A stretch of 64,000 bases of DNA, from contig CAWEXG010000002.1 of NCBI GenBank assembly GCA_963812965.1, positions 480,934 through 544,933 on the forward strand, read 5' to 3'. Positions within the stretch are counted from its first letter, which is position 1. Each line of letters starts with the position of its first letter. This DNA comes from DASXMT01 sp963812965. GTDB taxonomy: Bacteria; Actinomycetota; Acidimicrobiia; Acidimicrobiales; RAAP-2. This document shows, one piece after another, positions 34,275 through 42,757 of this stretch. The translations under genes and the position numbers were made by a program. A model generated the notes under the pieces. That model did no database searches. It was not told the DNA's origin and saw nothing but the letters and a program-made list of their open reading frames with translations.

Positions 34275-35933
34275 TCAGGACTCCTGGGTACCCTGCGTGA
34301 CCAGCACATGAGCACCACCTCGCTGTTCGTCGGCGGGCGCTTCGACACCGACCGGACACCCTGTGACTGGTATATGAGCCCTGTCCTGCTGCCTGTCAAC
34401 CGGTAGCTCGGCACCGCGCCGTCTGTTCCAGAGAGCTCGGCATGCGGCGGTGAGGACGGCAACCGTGACCACGAGGGGAACCGGGCCGAGCTCGAAGCGG
34501 AAGCGCTCGTTCTCGCCGATCTCGAGCATCGACGTGGCGACGAAGGCGAAGACCACGGTCACCCACAGGTAGGTCATGGTGGCGGCCGCGGCGGGATCGT
34601 CTTTTCTCCGGCGCCATACCAACAGCGGTGCTCCGAGCACGGTGAGCGCCATGGTGACGACGGCCAGGTACGAGAGCATCGAGGCAGCAGGCGGTTGATG
34701 CAGTATCAACAGGTCGGTGGTCTCGGCCGGGATCACCTGGGGACTCACCTCGATGGTGTGGTCGTAGAGCTGAGCGAAGCCTCGCACCGTGCCGAAGTTG
34801 GGCAGGTTGAGGAACGCCTGATCGCTCGGTGTGAACCACACCCGGGCGGCGGTAGCGACACCCGAGAAGTACGTGGCCGGATAAGCCTGGATGATGGCGA
34901 TGTCGTCGTGCAGGTACTGGGAGGAGATGGAGATGTAGAGCGGGTCGTTGTAGTTGGGTGCACCGTCTGCTTTCAGCACCTGGTCGAGCGCAGGTACGCC
35001 CGAGTGGGAGTGGGACAGGTGGACGAAGCGGGGCACGTAACGGCCCGGCCGGGCGAACGGCAGGATGGACGTCAGAGCAGAGACCTTGCCTTCTCGTTGC
35101 AGTGTCTCGATCTGTGCCGAGGTCGACGAGTAGAGGACGACACGGCCGAGGTTCATGCCCACCCAGCTGCTGGTGGTCGACGTCCCGAACATGACGGCGT
35201 CCTTCGTGCACCAGACGGCAACGGCTATCACGGGTACGACGGCGACGGCTGCCACCTGGCGCCGGTGTCGTCGTAGAAGCGGCCATGCCACGAGGAGGGC
35301 TGCTGCCGACGCCACGACCAGCCATTCGACCTGGTACGTGCTGTTCAGCAGCACCAGCGCCGATGTCGAGCCGAAGAAGCCGACACCGTATGCGGAGTGG
35401 TGACGGCGCAGGTACCGGATGAGGCATAGCGCCGAGAGGATGACGAGGGCCGCGCTCGGGTAGGCGTAGGTGAGCCAGTTCTCGAAGAGGATGTAGGACG
35501 GCGATGCCACCACGAACACCACGGTGACCGTGACCGCCAGCCAGCTCGGAACCCGGAGCTCCACCAGCAGCAGGTACGTGCCGATCACAATCAGCATCCC
35601 GATCAGGAGCGCGCACACCTCCTCGAACGGCAGTTGTGCGGCGTGGGGGAGCTTCACGATCAGGCCGCAGTACAGGTTGAACAGCGGTGGCTGGCTGTTC
35701 AGGTGCCACACGCTCTCCACCAGATGGTCCCGAAGCAGGTGGACGTCGAGCAGCTGGAAGAGGTCGCCCGACCGTTTGCCGCTCAAGGGGGCGTTGTCGT
35801 ACCGGACCCCGGCGATGAACCAGGCAACCCGGGAGGCGATGAAACAGCCGATCAGGACCAGGAATGGCCAGGCACGAGCGGCCCAGTGCTCACGCCGATG
35901 GTACTGCTGCGCCACATTGCCGCCAAGCGCCAC
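34275..35933 (-). CDS. Polytopic membrane protein, possibly GT-C glycosyltransferase-like
   Basis: About 552 residues, start taken as GTG 35933 (GTG 35915 is also possible); the frame upstream overlaps the next gene and is not coding. Some ten membrane helices are seen, for example WPFLVLIGCFIASRVAWFIA, LAVTVTVVFVVASPSYILF, YPSAALVILSALCLIRYL and LVVTVAVLTAACRALW. The segment SVWHLNSQPPLFNLYCGLIV resembles the first luminal loop of ArnT/PMT-type GT-C enzymes, but the family is not certain. The C-terminal 40 residues are charged and low-complexity. It is downstream of the MBL hydrolase on the same strand. Confidence 0.5.
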   Translation of the reverse strand: MALGGNVAQQYHRREHWAARAWPFLVLIGCFIASRVAWFIAGVRYDNAPLSGKRSGDLFQLLDVHLLRDHLVESVWHLNSQPPLFNLYCGLIVKLPHAAQLPFEEVCALLIGMLIVIGTYLLLVELRVPSWLAVTVTVVFVVASPSYILFENWLTYAYPSAALVILSALCLIRYLRRHHSAYGVGFFGSTSALVLLNSTYQVEWLVVASAAALLVAWPLLRRHRRQVAAVAVVPVIAVAVWCTKDAVMFGTSTTSSWVGMNLGRVVLYSSTSAQIETLQREGKVSALTSILPFARPGRYVPRFVHLSHSHSGVPALDQVLKADGAPNYNDPLYISISSQYLHDDIAIIQAYPATYFSGVATAARVWFTPSDQAFLNLPNFGTVRGFAQLYDHTIEVSPQVIPAETTDLLILHQPPAASMLSYLAVVTMALTVLGAPLLVWRRRKDDPAAAATMTYLWVTVVFAFVATSMLEIGENERFRFELGPVPLVVTVAVLTAACRALWNRRRGAELPVDRQQDRAHIPVTGCPVGVEAPADEQRGGAHVLVTQGTQES

Positions 35934-35995
35934 CCGGACACTGTAGCGACTGGCTCTTTCTGTTACTGGTTCTATTACTGGTTTGCCAGACCGGG

Positions 35996-36613
35996 CTACC
36001 AGCCCCGGTCGATCCACTCCTGAAGATGGGGCGACTCCGCCCCGATGGTGGTTCCGGCGCCGTGGCCCGGCAGCACCAGGGTGTTCCCGCCGAACCGTTG
36101 GAACAGCCGGTCCTCGATGGAGCTGATGATGGTGCGAAAGTCGGCGTTCTCGAACGAGGTGTTGCCGGGGCCACCGGGGAACAAGGTGTCTCCGGTGAAC
36201 AGCAGCGGGGTTCCCTCCACGGTGAAGCACATGGATCCCGGGGTGTGGCCAGGGGTGGCGATGGTCCCGATGCGGAGCCGGCCGACCGTCACGGTGGAGT
36301 CGTCCTCGAGGAGCAGGTCGTAGGCAGGGAGCATCTCGGCGTCGGCGGCGGTGACCGCCACCTCGAACCCGGCGTCACGGACGGCCTCCACTGCCTGGAT
36401 GTGGTCCCAGTGACCGTGGGTCTCCACCACTTGGCGGACCCCGAGGTCGGCGCACAGCTCCAGGAGCAGGTCGTGCTCGTTGGCCGCATCGATGAGCAAG
36501 GCATCGCCGGTGGACCGGCACCGGACGATGTACACGTTGTTGTCCAGCGGACCGACCACCACACGGTGAACCTCGACCGCCGCATCCTGGTAGTCGATGA
36601 TGGTGCTGCTCAC
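35996..36613 (-). CDS. MBL-fold hydrolase, glyoxalase II-like
   Basis: 205 residues from GTG 36613, chosen for GGAGG 6 nt upstream; the longer frame (to 36715) has no homology. Seen: VVVGPLDNNVYIVRC, the metal motif THGHWDHIQ (HxHxDH), TPGHTPGSMCFTVEGTPLLF, TGDTLFPGGPGNTSF and NTLVLPGHGAGTTIG. These are the ligands of a two-metal glyoxalase II/hydroxyacylglutathione hydrolase-like enzyme; actinobacteria usually lack glutathione, so the thiol ester substrate is unknown. Confidence 0.8.
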   Translation of the reverse strand: MSSTIIDYQDAAVEVHRVVVGPLDNNVYIVRCRSTGDALLIDAANEHDLLLELCADLGVRQVVETHGHWDHIQAVEAVRDAGFEVAVTAADAEMLPAYDLLLEDDSTVTVGRLRIGTIATPGHTPGSMCFTVEGTPLLFTGDTLFPGGPGNTSFENADFRTIISSIEDRLFQRFGGNTLVLPGHGAGTTIGAESPHLQEWIDRGW

Positions 36614-36785
36614 ATCCGACCTCCCTGCCCGCAATGCAGCGTACCGTGAGCGTTGGTCACCTTGGTAGGGGTCTGGTAGACAACGTTGGTCGTCGTTCTC
36701 CTGTTGGGAGAGCACCGGGGGAGGCCCCGGTACCGGGCTTGGGTCGGGTGGCGATCACGGGGCAGGGAGAAGGTAGGGAGCACGG

Positions 36786-37901
36786 ATGAACTTCGCTTTC
36801 AGCGAGGAGCAGGATGAGCTTCGCACGTCGGTTCGTCGGTTCCTCGAGGACAAGTCGCCCGAGACCGAAGTCCGGCGGCTGATGGAGACCACCGAGGGTT
36901 ACGACCCTGCCGTCTGGACCCAGATGGCCGAGCAGCTCGGGCTCCACTCCTTGATCATTCCCGAAGCGTACGGGGGATCGGGCTTCTCGTATGTGGAGCT
37001 GATCGTGGTGCTGGAGGAGATGGGGGCAGCGTTGCTGTGCGCGCCGTTCTTCTCGACCGTGGCGCTCGGAGCCAACGCCGTGCTCACGTCGGGGGACGAG
37101 AAGGCGAAGCAGTATCTGCTGCCGGGTATCGCATCGGGAGAGACCATCGCCACGCTGGCCTTCACCGAGGACAGCGGTCGTTGGGACATCGATGGTGTGA
37201 CGTTGGCGGCTACGCCGTTTGACAAGGGCTGGGTGTTGAACGGTCACAAGTCGTTCGTGCTCGATGGCCATGTGGCCGACCTCATCGTGGTGGCAGGCCG
37301 TACGGACGCCGGCGTGAGCTTGTTCGGGGTGAAGGGGGGTGCCGACGGCCTGACTCGTACACCGTTGCCCACCATGGACCAGACCCGGAAGCAGGCTCGC
37401 CTCGAGTTCGACGGCACCCCGGCATGGTTGATCGGGACAGACGGTGGCGCCGAGCCGGGGTTGTCGAAGACGCTCGACCTGGCTGCGGTGGCGTTGGCCG
37501 CCGAGCAAGTCGGGGGTGCGCAGCGATGCCTGGACAGTGCGGTGGAGTACGCCAAGACCCGCATCCAGTTCGGTCGTCCCATCGGCAGCTTCCAGGCCAT
37601 CAAGCACAAGTGCGCCGACATGCTGCTCGAGGTGGAGTCGTCCAAGTCGGCTGCCTACTACGCCGGCTGGGCGGCGGCAGAGGACTCGGACGAGCTCCCT
37701 GCTGTGGCCAGCTTGGCCAAGTCGTACTGCTCGGAGGCCTACTTCCACGCTGCGGCCGAGAACATCCAGATCCACGGGGGTATCGGCTTCACCTGGGAGC
37801 ACCCCGCGCACCTCTACTTCAAGCGGGCGAAGTCGTGCGAGCTCCTCTTCGGAGACCCGGCCTACCATCGGGAGCTGCTGGCTCAGCGCATCGGCATCTG
37901 A
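36786..37901 (+). CDS. Acyl-CoA dehydrogenase (FadE-like)
   Basis: 371 residues. Features: MNFAFSEEQDELRTSVRRFL, SLIIPEAYGGSGFSYVELIV, TLAFTEDSGRWDIDGV, and the C-terminal IQIHGGIGFTWEHPAHLYFKRAKSC. The TWEHPAHLYFKRAK ending is that of actinobacterial FadE subunits for steroid side-chain or branched substrates, which often work as heterodimers; the usual ITEP(G)S-type flavin motif is reduced to FTEDSG. The start has a ribosome site (GGGAG, 36775-36779). It stands alone here without a partner subunit. Confidence 0.85.
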   Translation: MNFAFSEEQDELRTSVRRFLEDKSPETEVRRLMETTEGYDPAVWTQMAEQLGLHSLIIPEAYGGSGFSYVELIVVLEEMGAALLCAPFFSTVALGANAVLTSGDEKAKQYLLPGIASGETIATLAFTEDSGRWDIDGVTLAATPFDKGWVLNGHKSFVLDGHVADLIVVAGRTDAGVSLFGVKGGADGLTRTPLPTMDQTRKQARLEFDGTPAWLIGTDGGAEPGLSKTLDLAAVALAAEQVGGAQRCLDSAVEYAKTRIQFGRPIGSFQAIKHKCADMLLEVESSKSAAYYAGWAAAEDSDELPAVASLAKSYCSEAYFHAAAENIQIHGGIGFTWEHPAHLYFKRAKSCELLFGDPAYHRELLAQRIGI

Positions 37902-37996
37902 ACGTTCGGTACGTCCGGCGGCTGCGCCCGTCCCAGCGCCTATGCCCGTGCCGGCGCCGGTGAGCGGCGTGGGGCACTGAACGGCGATACTAGAAC

Positions 37997-38242
37997 GTGA
38001 CCTCTGGAGGGAATCCCAGCAGCTGGTCGGACCCGTTGGCGTCAGTAGAGGACCGAGATCGGTTCGCCAACCTGGTCCAGTACCACTATGCCCACGGGCG
38101 GCTCACCACCGAGGACTTCCACGATCGGATGGACCGTGTCCTGGTCGCTCGCACGCTCGGTGAGCTGTACAGGATCTGTAGTGACCTTCCCTTTCCTCCC
38201 CCTGCTCCGGGCACCCCCCGCCGTCGTTTCTGGCGACGCTGA
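37997..38242 (+). CDS. DUF1707 domain protein
   Basis: 81 residues from GTG 37997. Matches the DUF1707 motif: VEDRDRFANLVQYHYAHGRLTTEDFHDRMDRVLVARTLGELYRICSDLP, a helical domain found at the N-terminus of many actinobacterial membrane or cytosolic proteins. Here it is alone, followed only by a Pro/Arg-rich tail. Function unknown. Confidence 0.75.
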   Translation: MTSGGNPSSWSDPLASVEDRDRFANLVQYHYAHGRLTTEDFHDRMDRVLVARTLGELYRICSDLPFPPPAPGTPRRRFWRR

Positions 38243-38278
38243 CCAACTGTCCGGTTGTACTGGCGTATCGTCTCTCGG

Positions 38279-38929
38279 ATGAAGGACTCCAGATACATCT
38301 CGAGTTGGCTGCTGCTCGCCCTCGTAGTCGTGGTTGCGGGCGGGGCGGCTGCGCTCGCTGTGAACGAGTCGCCCTCGTTGCCGTCGGCAGGTCTCGTGTT
38401 CGCGGCCGAGAACACCCAGGCTGCAACCAGCTACACCGAGAACCTGACCCAGACGTCGGCGACGAGTGGTAGTCAGACGTTGCATCTGGTGTACCAGGCA
38501 CCTGACCGGTATGCCGGGTACGAGCAGAGCGGTGCTCGGCGCGTCTACCTGGTGGCGGACGGGAACACGGTGTACGAGACGGCGGTCACGTCGATCACTG
38601 CCTCCATCTCGACCCTGCACTTCTACGTGATACACACCAGCGGCGTGGCGGGACAGCTTGACCCGCTGCCGTCCATCGTGGCTGCGGCCAAGCAGACCGA
38701 GACGATGCACAAGAACGGCTTGGTCTACGGCTTCGGCTTGACCAGTAGTGGGGGCTCGGCCCTGTACCGCTATACGGTGGCCGGGGAGTACCTCTCGAGC
38801 GTGGTGGCCGTCTCGAGCGGGGGCTCGGCTCGGATCACCTTCTCAAGGGTCAACTCATCCCCGCTGGTCCAGCTGCCTCGTGCGTCGTCGCTGCTTCCCG
38901 GAAGTCCCCCGACGAGCTCCGGGGGCTGA
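38279..38929 (+). CDS. Exported or membrane-anchored protein of unknown function (paralogue A)
   Basis: 216 residues from ATG 38279; TATCGT (38266-38271) lies 7 nt upstream, the leaderless pattern. An N-terminal hydrophobic segment (WLLLALVVVVAGGAAALAV) without lipobox Cys is followed by a beta-rich domain (TSYTENLTQTSATSGSQTLH, LVYQAPDRYAGYEQSG, RRVYLVADGNTVYETAV, ITFSRVNSSPLVQLP). The same layout, including a YQAPD motif, occurs in the next gene. The pattern is reminiscent of LolA/LppX-like extracytoplasmic folds, but I cannot assign it. Confidence 0.6.
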   Translation: MKDSRYISSWLLLALVVVVAGGAAALAVNESPSLPSAGLVFAAENTQAATSYTENLTQTSATSGSQTLHLVYQAPDRYAGYEQSGARRVYLVADGNTVYETAVTSITASISTLHFYVIHTSGVAGQLDPLPSIVAAAKQTETMHKNGLVYGFGLTSSGGSALYRYTVAGEYLSSVVAVSSGGSARITFSRVNSSPLVQLPRASSLLPGSPPTSSGG

Positions 38930-39035
38930 GAGACGCTAGAGGTTCAGCGGAGAGACGGTTCACGCTGGCCGGCCAGCCCGGCACGATAGTCTCGCCGCCG
39001 GAAACGGTACAGAGATCACCGAAAGGGTGTGAGCA

Positions 39036-39779
39036 GTGGGTTCTCAGCGGAGACTGATCAGCTATCTACTACTCGGGTTGCTCGTGGCTGTGGTTGGGAT
39101 TGGGATCGGGTTGGGGGTTGCCCTGGACTCCGATCCGATGCCACAGCAGCTGTCCAGTGCAGTGAACGCCACCCTGCACGCACAGAGCTATACGGTGACC
39201 AGCTCGGTGCAGACGTCGCTCACGCCGTACTCGTCGGCCAATGGGTCCGGTTCCGTCACCGTCGCGTCGCAGACTCGTACCATCTACCAGGCGCCTGACA
39301 AGGCAGTCGTCCTGACCGGAACCAGCAGCCGCAAGCTTCTGGGCACGGGCGCCTCGTTCGCCGTGGGCTCATCCCTGTACCAACGGGGCGTTGCCGTTAC
39401 CAGCAGGCTCGGAACACTCGATGTCACCGGCGTGGGGCACAACGTCCCGAACGCCGCCCAGAAGTTGTTGTCGCCCGTCACCGCATACCTCCAGGCTGTG
39501 AGCCAGGCGTCCAACGTGCAAGGGTCGGGCTCCACGTACATCTTCAGGGTTCCTTCGTCGTCCATCCCGCACACCGTGCTTCCCGGCTACAGCTGGCAGC
39601 AGGCCACCGTGCAGATGTCGGTGACCATCGGTGGTGGCTTCGTGCGGTCGATCACCGTCAACGTGCTGGCCATACCGTCCACCCAGCTCCATCATCTGGT
39701 GTTCACCTCCATCAACTCGGCGCCGCACATCACCCTGATGCAGTTCAAGACGCTGGCGTCGAGCTCGGGGGCTTCGTAG
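39036..39779 (+). CDS. Exported or membrane-anchored protein of unknown function (paralogue B)
   Basis: 247 residues from GTG 39036, with GAAAGGGTG upstream. Hydrophobic anchor (ISYLLLGLLVAVVGIGIGL) followed by a Ser/Thr-rich beta domain (HAQSYTVTSSVQTSLTPYSS, TRTIYQAPDKAVVLTGTSSR, YLQAVSQASNVQGSGSTYIF, HHLVFTSINSAPHITL). It shares the anchor, the YQAPD motif and the final hydrophobic strand pattern with the gene before it, so the two are probably old duplicates. Function unknown. Confidence 0.6.
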   Translation: MGSQRRLISYLLLGLLVAVVGIGIGLGVALDSDPMPQQLSSAVNATLHAQSYTVTSSVQTSLTPYSSANGSGSVTVASQTRTIYQAPDKAVVLTGTSSRKLLGTGASFAVGSSLYQRGVAVTSRLGTLDVTGVGHNVPNAAQKLLSPVTAYLQAVSQASNVQGSGSTYIFRVPSSSIPHTVLPGYSWQQATVQMSVTIGGGFVRSITVNVLAIPSTQLHHLVFTSINSAPHITLMQFKTLASSSGAS

Positions 39780-39782
39780 GGC

Positions 39783-40520
39783 TCAGCGGGGTGAGCCAGG
39801 GGTCGCCTCGATGGCGGCGTCGATGGCCGTGCGCAACGCCCGAGCATGGCCTCGGGGATCAGCAGCCTCGGTCAGCCATCTGACCACCACGAAGTGCCGA
39901 GCGCCCACATCGATCAGCGCACCCACCGATTCGGGGGTCACACCCCCGGTGATCCACACCGGCCAACGAGATCGGTCCACCACCGTTCGCACGTACTCGA
40001 AGCCGGTGCCGGGCCGGCCGGGCTTGGTCGGGGTGGCGACGACCGGACCGGCGGAGAGGTAGTCAACCGGCACGGCTGCCATGTCCGGTGCTGTATCCGC
40101 GGCGTCACCCGGCGCTGCGCCCAGAGCGGCATCGAGATCGGACACCGAGTGGGTCGACAGCCCCACGAGTGACCCTGCTCCCACCAGACGTCGGGCGTCG
40201 GTGGCCGTCATATCGTCCTGCCCTACGTGCACGCCGTCGGCACCGAGTGCAGCGGCCAGATCCGGTCGGTCGTTCAGGATGAACGGCACGCCGTGGTCGG
40301 CGCAGACCCGCTGAGCCAGCTCGGCCCGCTGCACCAGTAGGTGCTCGGGAAGCACCTTGTCCCGGAGCTGCACGATGTCGACGCCCCCGCCGATGCAGGC
40401 GGCGAGGAAGTCAGTCAGGTCGGGACGATCAGGTGTGCACAGGTACAGCCGCCGGGTGTGGAGCGACCATCGGTCGGCGGGGCTCGTCTCTCCAGGAACA
40501 GGGTGAGGGCTGCGGCTCAA
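39783..40520 (-). CDS. thiE: Thiamine-phosphate synthase
   Basis: 245 residues. Joins the pyrimidine and thiazole moieties of thiamine. Seen: YLCTPDRPDLTDFLAACIGG, VDIVQLRDKVL, FILNDRPDLAAALGADGVHV, GQDDMTATDARRLVG, VGLSTHSVSD, DYLSAGPVVATPTKPG, WPVWITGGVTPESV. TTG 40520 is the likely start: it overlaps the stop of the upstream gene (TTGA), and family homology starts some 20 residues later. No TPP riboswitch is seen; translation is coupled to the HhH-GPD gene. Confidence 0.88.
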   Translation of the reverse strand: MSRSPHPVPGETSPADRWSLHTRRLYLCTPDRPDLTDFLAACIGGGVDIVQLRDKVLPEHLLVQRAELAQRVCADHGVPFILNDRPDLAAALGADGVHVGQDDMTATDARRLVGAGSLVGLSTHSVSDLDAALGAAPGDAADTAPDMAAVPVDYLSAGPVVATPTKPGRPGTGFEYVRTVVDRSRWPVWITGGVTPESVGALIDVGARHFVVVRWLTEAADPRGHARALRTAIDAAIEATPGSPR

Positions 40521-41110
40521 CCGGAGCTGCCGGGTGCCTTCGCTTTGGCCTTGGCTGCCGCCTTCATCTGCTGCTTGTACTGGCGTACTTTGCCCAACGC
40601 TTCCGGCGAGTCGATGTCGGCGATCGATCGGAACGATCCAGGCTCGCCGAACGGTGACGAGACCTCGTCCCATCCAGATGGTCGGACGCCGAGCTGCTTG
40701 CCCAGGAGGGCGACGAAGATACGAGCCTTCTGCTCGCCGAACCCCGGGAGCGCCTTGACGTTGGTCAGGAGCGCGGTCCCGTCCTTGGCTGATGTCCACA
40801 CGGCGGCAGCGTCACCGTCGTAGGAGTCGACCACCACCTGGCACAGCTCCTGGACCCGTCGGGCCATCGATCCCGGGAAGCGATGGAGTGCCGGCTTCGC
40901 ACTGAAGATGGCGGCCAGCTTGTCCGGGTCCATGGTGGCGATGGCGCCGACGTCGAGGGAGCCGCCCAGACGATCTTTGAGGTCGGCAGGGGAGCGGAAA
41001 GCCCGCTCCAGCGGGATCTGCTGGTCCAGGACCATGCCCACCAAAAGGGCCAGCGGGTCCGTGCTCAGGAGGTCGTCGGCAGCTTCATCGCCACTCAGAT
41101 ACAGGGACAT
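40517..41110 (-). CDS. HhH-GPD-type base-excision DNA repair protein
   Basis: 197 residues. Family features: PLALLVGMVLDQQIPLERAF near the N-terminus, FPGSMARRVQELCQVVVDSY, and a helix-hairpin-helix followed by the glycine loop, VKALPGFGEQKARIFVALLG. The tail is Lys/Ala-rich. Known only as a conserved actinobacterial DNA-repair-like protein. TACGCT (41122-41117) lies 6 nt before ATG 41110 (leaderless). The first part of this gene and its promoter are duplicated at 42501-42618. Confidence 0.75.
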   Translation of the reverse strand: MSLYLSGDEAADDLLSTDPLALLVGMVLDQQIPLERAFRSPADLKDRLGGSLDVGAIATMDPDKLAAIFSAKPALHRFPGSMARRVQELCQVVVDSYDGDAAAVWTSAKDGTALLTNVKALPGFGEQKARIFVALLGKQLGVRPSGWDEVSSPFGEPGSFRSIADIDSPEALGKVRQYKQQMKAAAKAKAKAPGSSG

Positions 41111-41268
41111 GGGTTCAGCGTATGCGAGTTTCCAATCACCGCTCGCCCCCGTCAGCGGCCCGTGTCACCAGCGAGTCGTCCCAGCCGGCGGCATCACAGC
41201 CTTTCGAGGGACATGCGATGACGCCGCAGTGGATCTTCGGGGCACGCCCGAGATCGGTTACGTCGCGC

Positions 41269-42282
41269 TCAGGCCTGGACCGCCGTAATCATCGCCATCA
41301 CAGCGGGATTGGCATTCACGGGTACCAGATGGGATGTGGCGTGTTCGCTCACCCACACCCGGAAGAGTTCGTCGGCGAATCCCTGCCCAATCTGGTCAAT
41401 GCCGGCGAAGTCCAGCTCGACGACTTCGAAACCTTCCAGGCGCGTTCCGATCAGCTTGGCCTCCGTTCGCGACACGAAGTCGCCCTCGCGGAAGAGTTCG
41501 ACGTGGATCGTGGTTCTGTTGAATCGACTGGAGACCGGATCGGAGAGCTCGTCGTAGACCTCCTTGGGGGTGACTCGAGTGTCGCGTCGAATCTCACAAT
41601 GCACCAGCGTTCCGTTTCGTGCTCTGTCCAGCCAGCCGATCGCATAGTCGTCGATCTCACTGTTGACGGTCCATACAAGCTGGTTCGCGGAGATGGAGAA
41701 CTTGTCGACCATCCGGGAGGTAAAGAAGATGCCCAAGCCGCTGTGGTGGGCCGGGTCCGTCGTCTGCTTTCCCTTGGAAAGCTCGCCGACCGCCTGGTAG
41801 TCGTTGTTGAGCTCGCGGGACTCGCGGATCGAGGCGAAGGCTCCCACGCCATCGTCCTCGATTTCGAAGACCACCTGCTCCTGGCTCAAGAACCACCGTA
41901 CGTTGACGGTCCTTCCTTTCGAGTGGTCGATGGCGTTGTTGACCATCTCCGTGAAGGCGAAGTTCAGGATCTGGATGAGGTTTGGGGTGTCCAGGATGTC
42001 CGGGTCAATCCTCCGGAACGCCCAGCGCTGCTCGCCCCAGACCTCGTTTTCACTCAGCCCCGCGAGTTCGTATTCGCTGGAGTACTGGGCCTTGAGTCGA
42101 TAGCGGCTTGAGCGACGAGCGCCTTCTGTGACGAGCACCCCCGATTTGACCATTCTGCTGAGGTGGTAATGAGCCGCTTGCCGAGTGACCCCGGCGGCGG
42201 CGGCTACCTCCGATGACGTGATGTAGGTCCGGGCAGCGAAGAGCCGCTCGATGACCTCTGGAACGGTCTCGGTCTCACTCAT
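41269..42282 (-). CDS. Three-domain regulator: winged HTH, HATPase and DUF4325 (STAS-like)
   Basis: 337 residues. Residues 1-65 form a winged helix (SSEVAAAAGVTRQAAHYHLS, VLVTEGARRSSRYRLK). Residues 100-210 form a GHKL ATPase of anti-sigma type: N-box FTEMVNNAIDHSKGR, G1 EIEDDGVGAFASI, G2 HHSGLGIFFTSRMVDKFSIS. Residues 255-325 match DUF4325, a STAS-like domain: FREGDFVSRTEAKLIGTRLE, VVELDFAGIDQIGQGFADEL. A kinase-like ATPase joined to a STAS-like domain and a DNA-binding head suggests a one-protein partner-switching system. Target unknown. The upstream region is AT-rich with repeated operator-like sites, so it probably regulates itself. Confidence 0.8.
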   Translation of the reverse strand: MSETETVPEVIERLFAARTYITSSEVAAAAGVTRQAAHYHLSRMVKSGVLVTEGARRSSRYRLKAQYSSEYELAGLSENEVWGEQRWAFRRIDPDILDTPNLIQILNFAFTEMVNNAIDHSKGRTVNVRWFLSQEQVVFEIEDDGVGAFASIRESRELNNDYQAVGELSKGKQTTDPAHHSGLGIFFTSRMVDKFSISANQLVWTVNSEIDDYAIGWLDRARNGTLVHCEIRRDTRVTPKEVYDELSDPVSSRFNRTTIHVELFREGDFVSRTEAKLIGTRLEGFEVVELDFAGIDQIGQGFADELFRVWVSEHATSHLVPVNANPAVMAMITAVQA

Positions 42283-42320
42283 GGATGGATGTCGTTTGAC
42301 TCAGGGGCTGTTCTTGATGC

Positions 42321-42414
42321 TTTACTCTTTTACTCATTACGCTTGAGGATAGCAGTTTGAGTAAAAATGTAACCTGCCTGCCGAGGAAAATGGTAGTTTG
42401 AGTAAAAAAGTAAA
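42321..42414 (-). promoter_or_regulatory. Three operator-like sites before the HTH-HATPase-DUF4325 gene
   Basis: AGTTTGAGTAAAAATGTAA (42354-42372) and AGTTTGAGTAAAAAAGTAA (42395-42413) are direct repeats 41 bp apart, about four helical turns. The reverse complement of 42321-42336, TGAGTAAAAGAGTAAA, matches the second repeat at 15 of 16 positions in the opposite orientation. All lie within 135 bp of the regulator's start. Confidence 0.6.
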
Positions 42415-42500
42415 GTAGAAATGCTCTACCCGAGTTCCCGGTCCGCGGCATCGATGCCCTGACACTCGCTCGCCGCTACTGACGACTCCATGCTTCTTGC

Positions 42501-42618
42501 ATCTGCTGGTCCAGGACCATTCCAATCAAGAGGGCGAGAGGATCGGTGCTCAGAAGTTGGTGGCGTCGCCGTCGCCAGTCAGATGAAGGGACATAACGCC
42601 AGCGTATGCGAGTTTCCA
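42501..42618 (-). pseudogene. Remnant of the HhH-GPD DNA-repair gene (promoter and first 35 codons)
   Basis: Mirrors 41016-41134, including the TACGCT -10 box, ATG (42594), MSLHLTGDGDA and, after one lost base, LLSTDPLALLIGMVLDQQ. The frame from the ATG stops after 14 codons and homology ends at the Gln-Gln pair. Clearly not functional. Together with the intact gene it brackets the regulator as a diverged direct repeat of about 118 bp. Confidence 0.75.
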
Positions 42619-42715
42619 TCCACTGCCGTCTCTCGGAAGCTAGCGACGGCTCGGACCTGGCCAAGCACCAGAAGTGGAAGGTGGCCGGGCCGTGCCACCC
42701 GCGATGCAGGACCGT

Positions 42716-42751
42716 GCCGGTGGTCAGGAGAGCGCCGGTGGTCAGGAGAGC
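42716..42751. repeat. 18-bp tandem repeat, two exact units
   Basis: GCCGGTGGTCAGGAGAGC occurs at 42716-42733 and 42734-42751, followed by a partial third unit, just after the MFS stop codon. Confidence 0.8.
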
Positions 42752-42757
42752 GCCGGC

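Larger units (their letters stand above)
42283..42757. other. AT-rich promoter region and remnants between the regulator and the transporter
   Basis: Contains three operator-like sites (42321-42414), a 118-bp remnant of the HhH-GPD gene (42501-42618) and an 18-bp tandem repeat (42716-42751). No intact gene is seen. The stretch 42310-42420 is strikingly AT-rich for this window, a sign of foreign origin. Confidence 0.6.

Noticed and set aside
40521..41268. Possible TPP riboswitch for thiE
   Set aside because: thiE starts inside the stop codon of the gene before it, and no TPP-riboswitch core is seen upstream of that gene.
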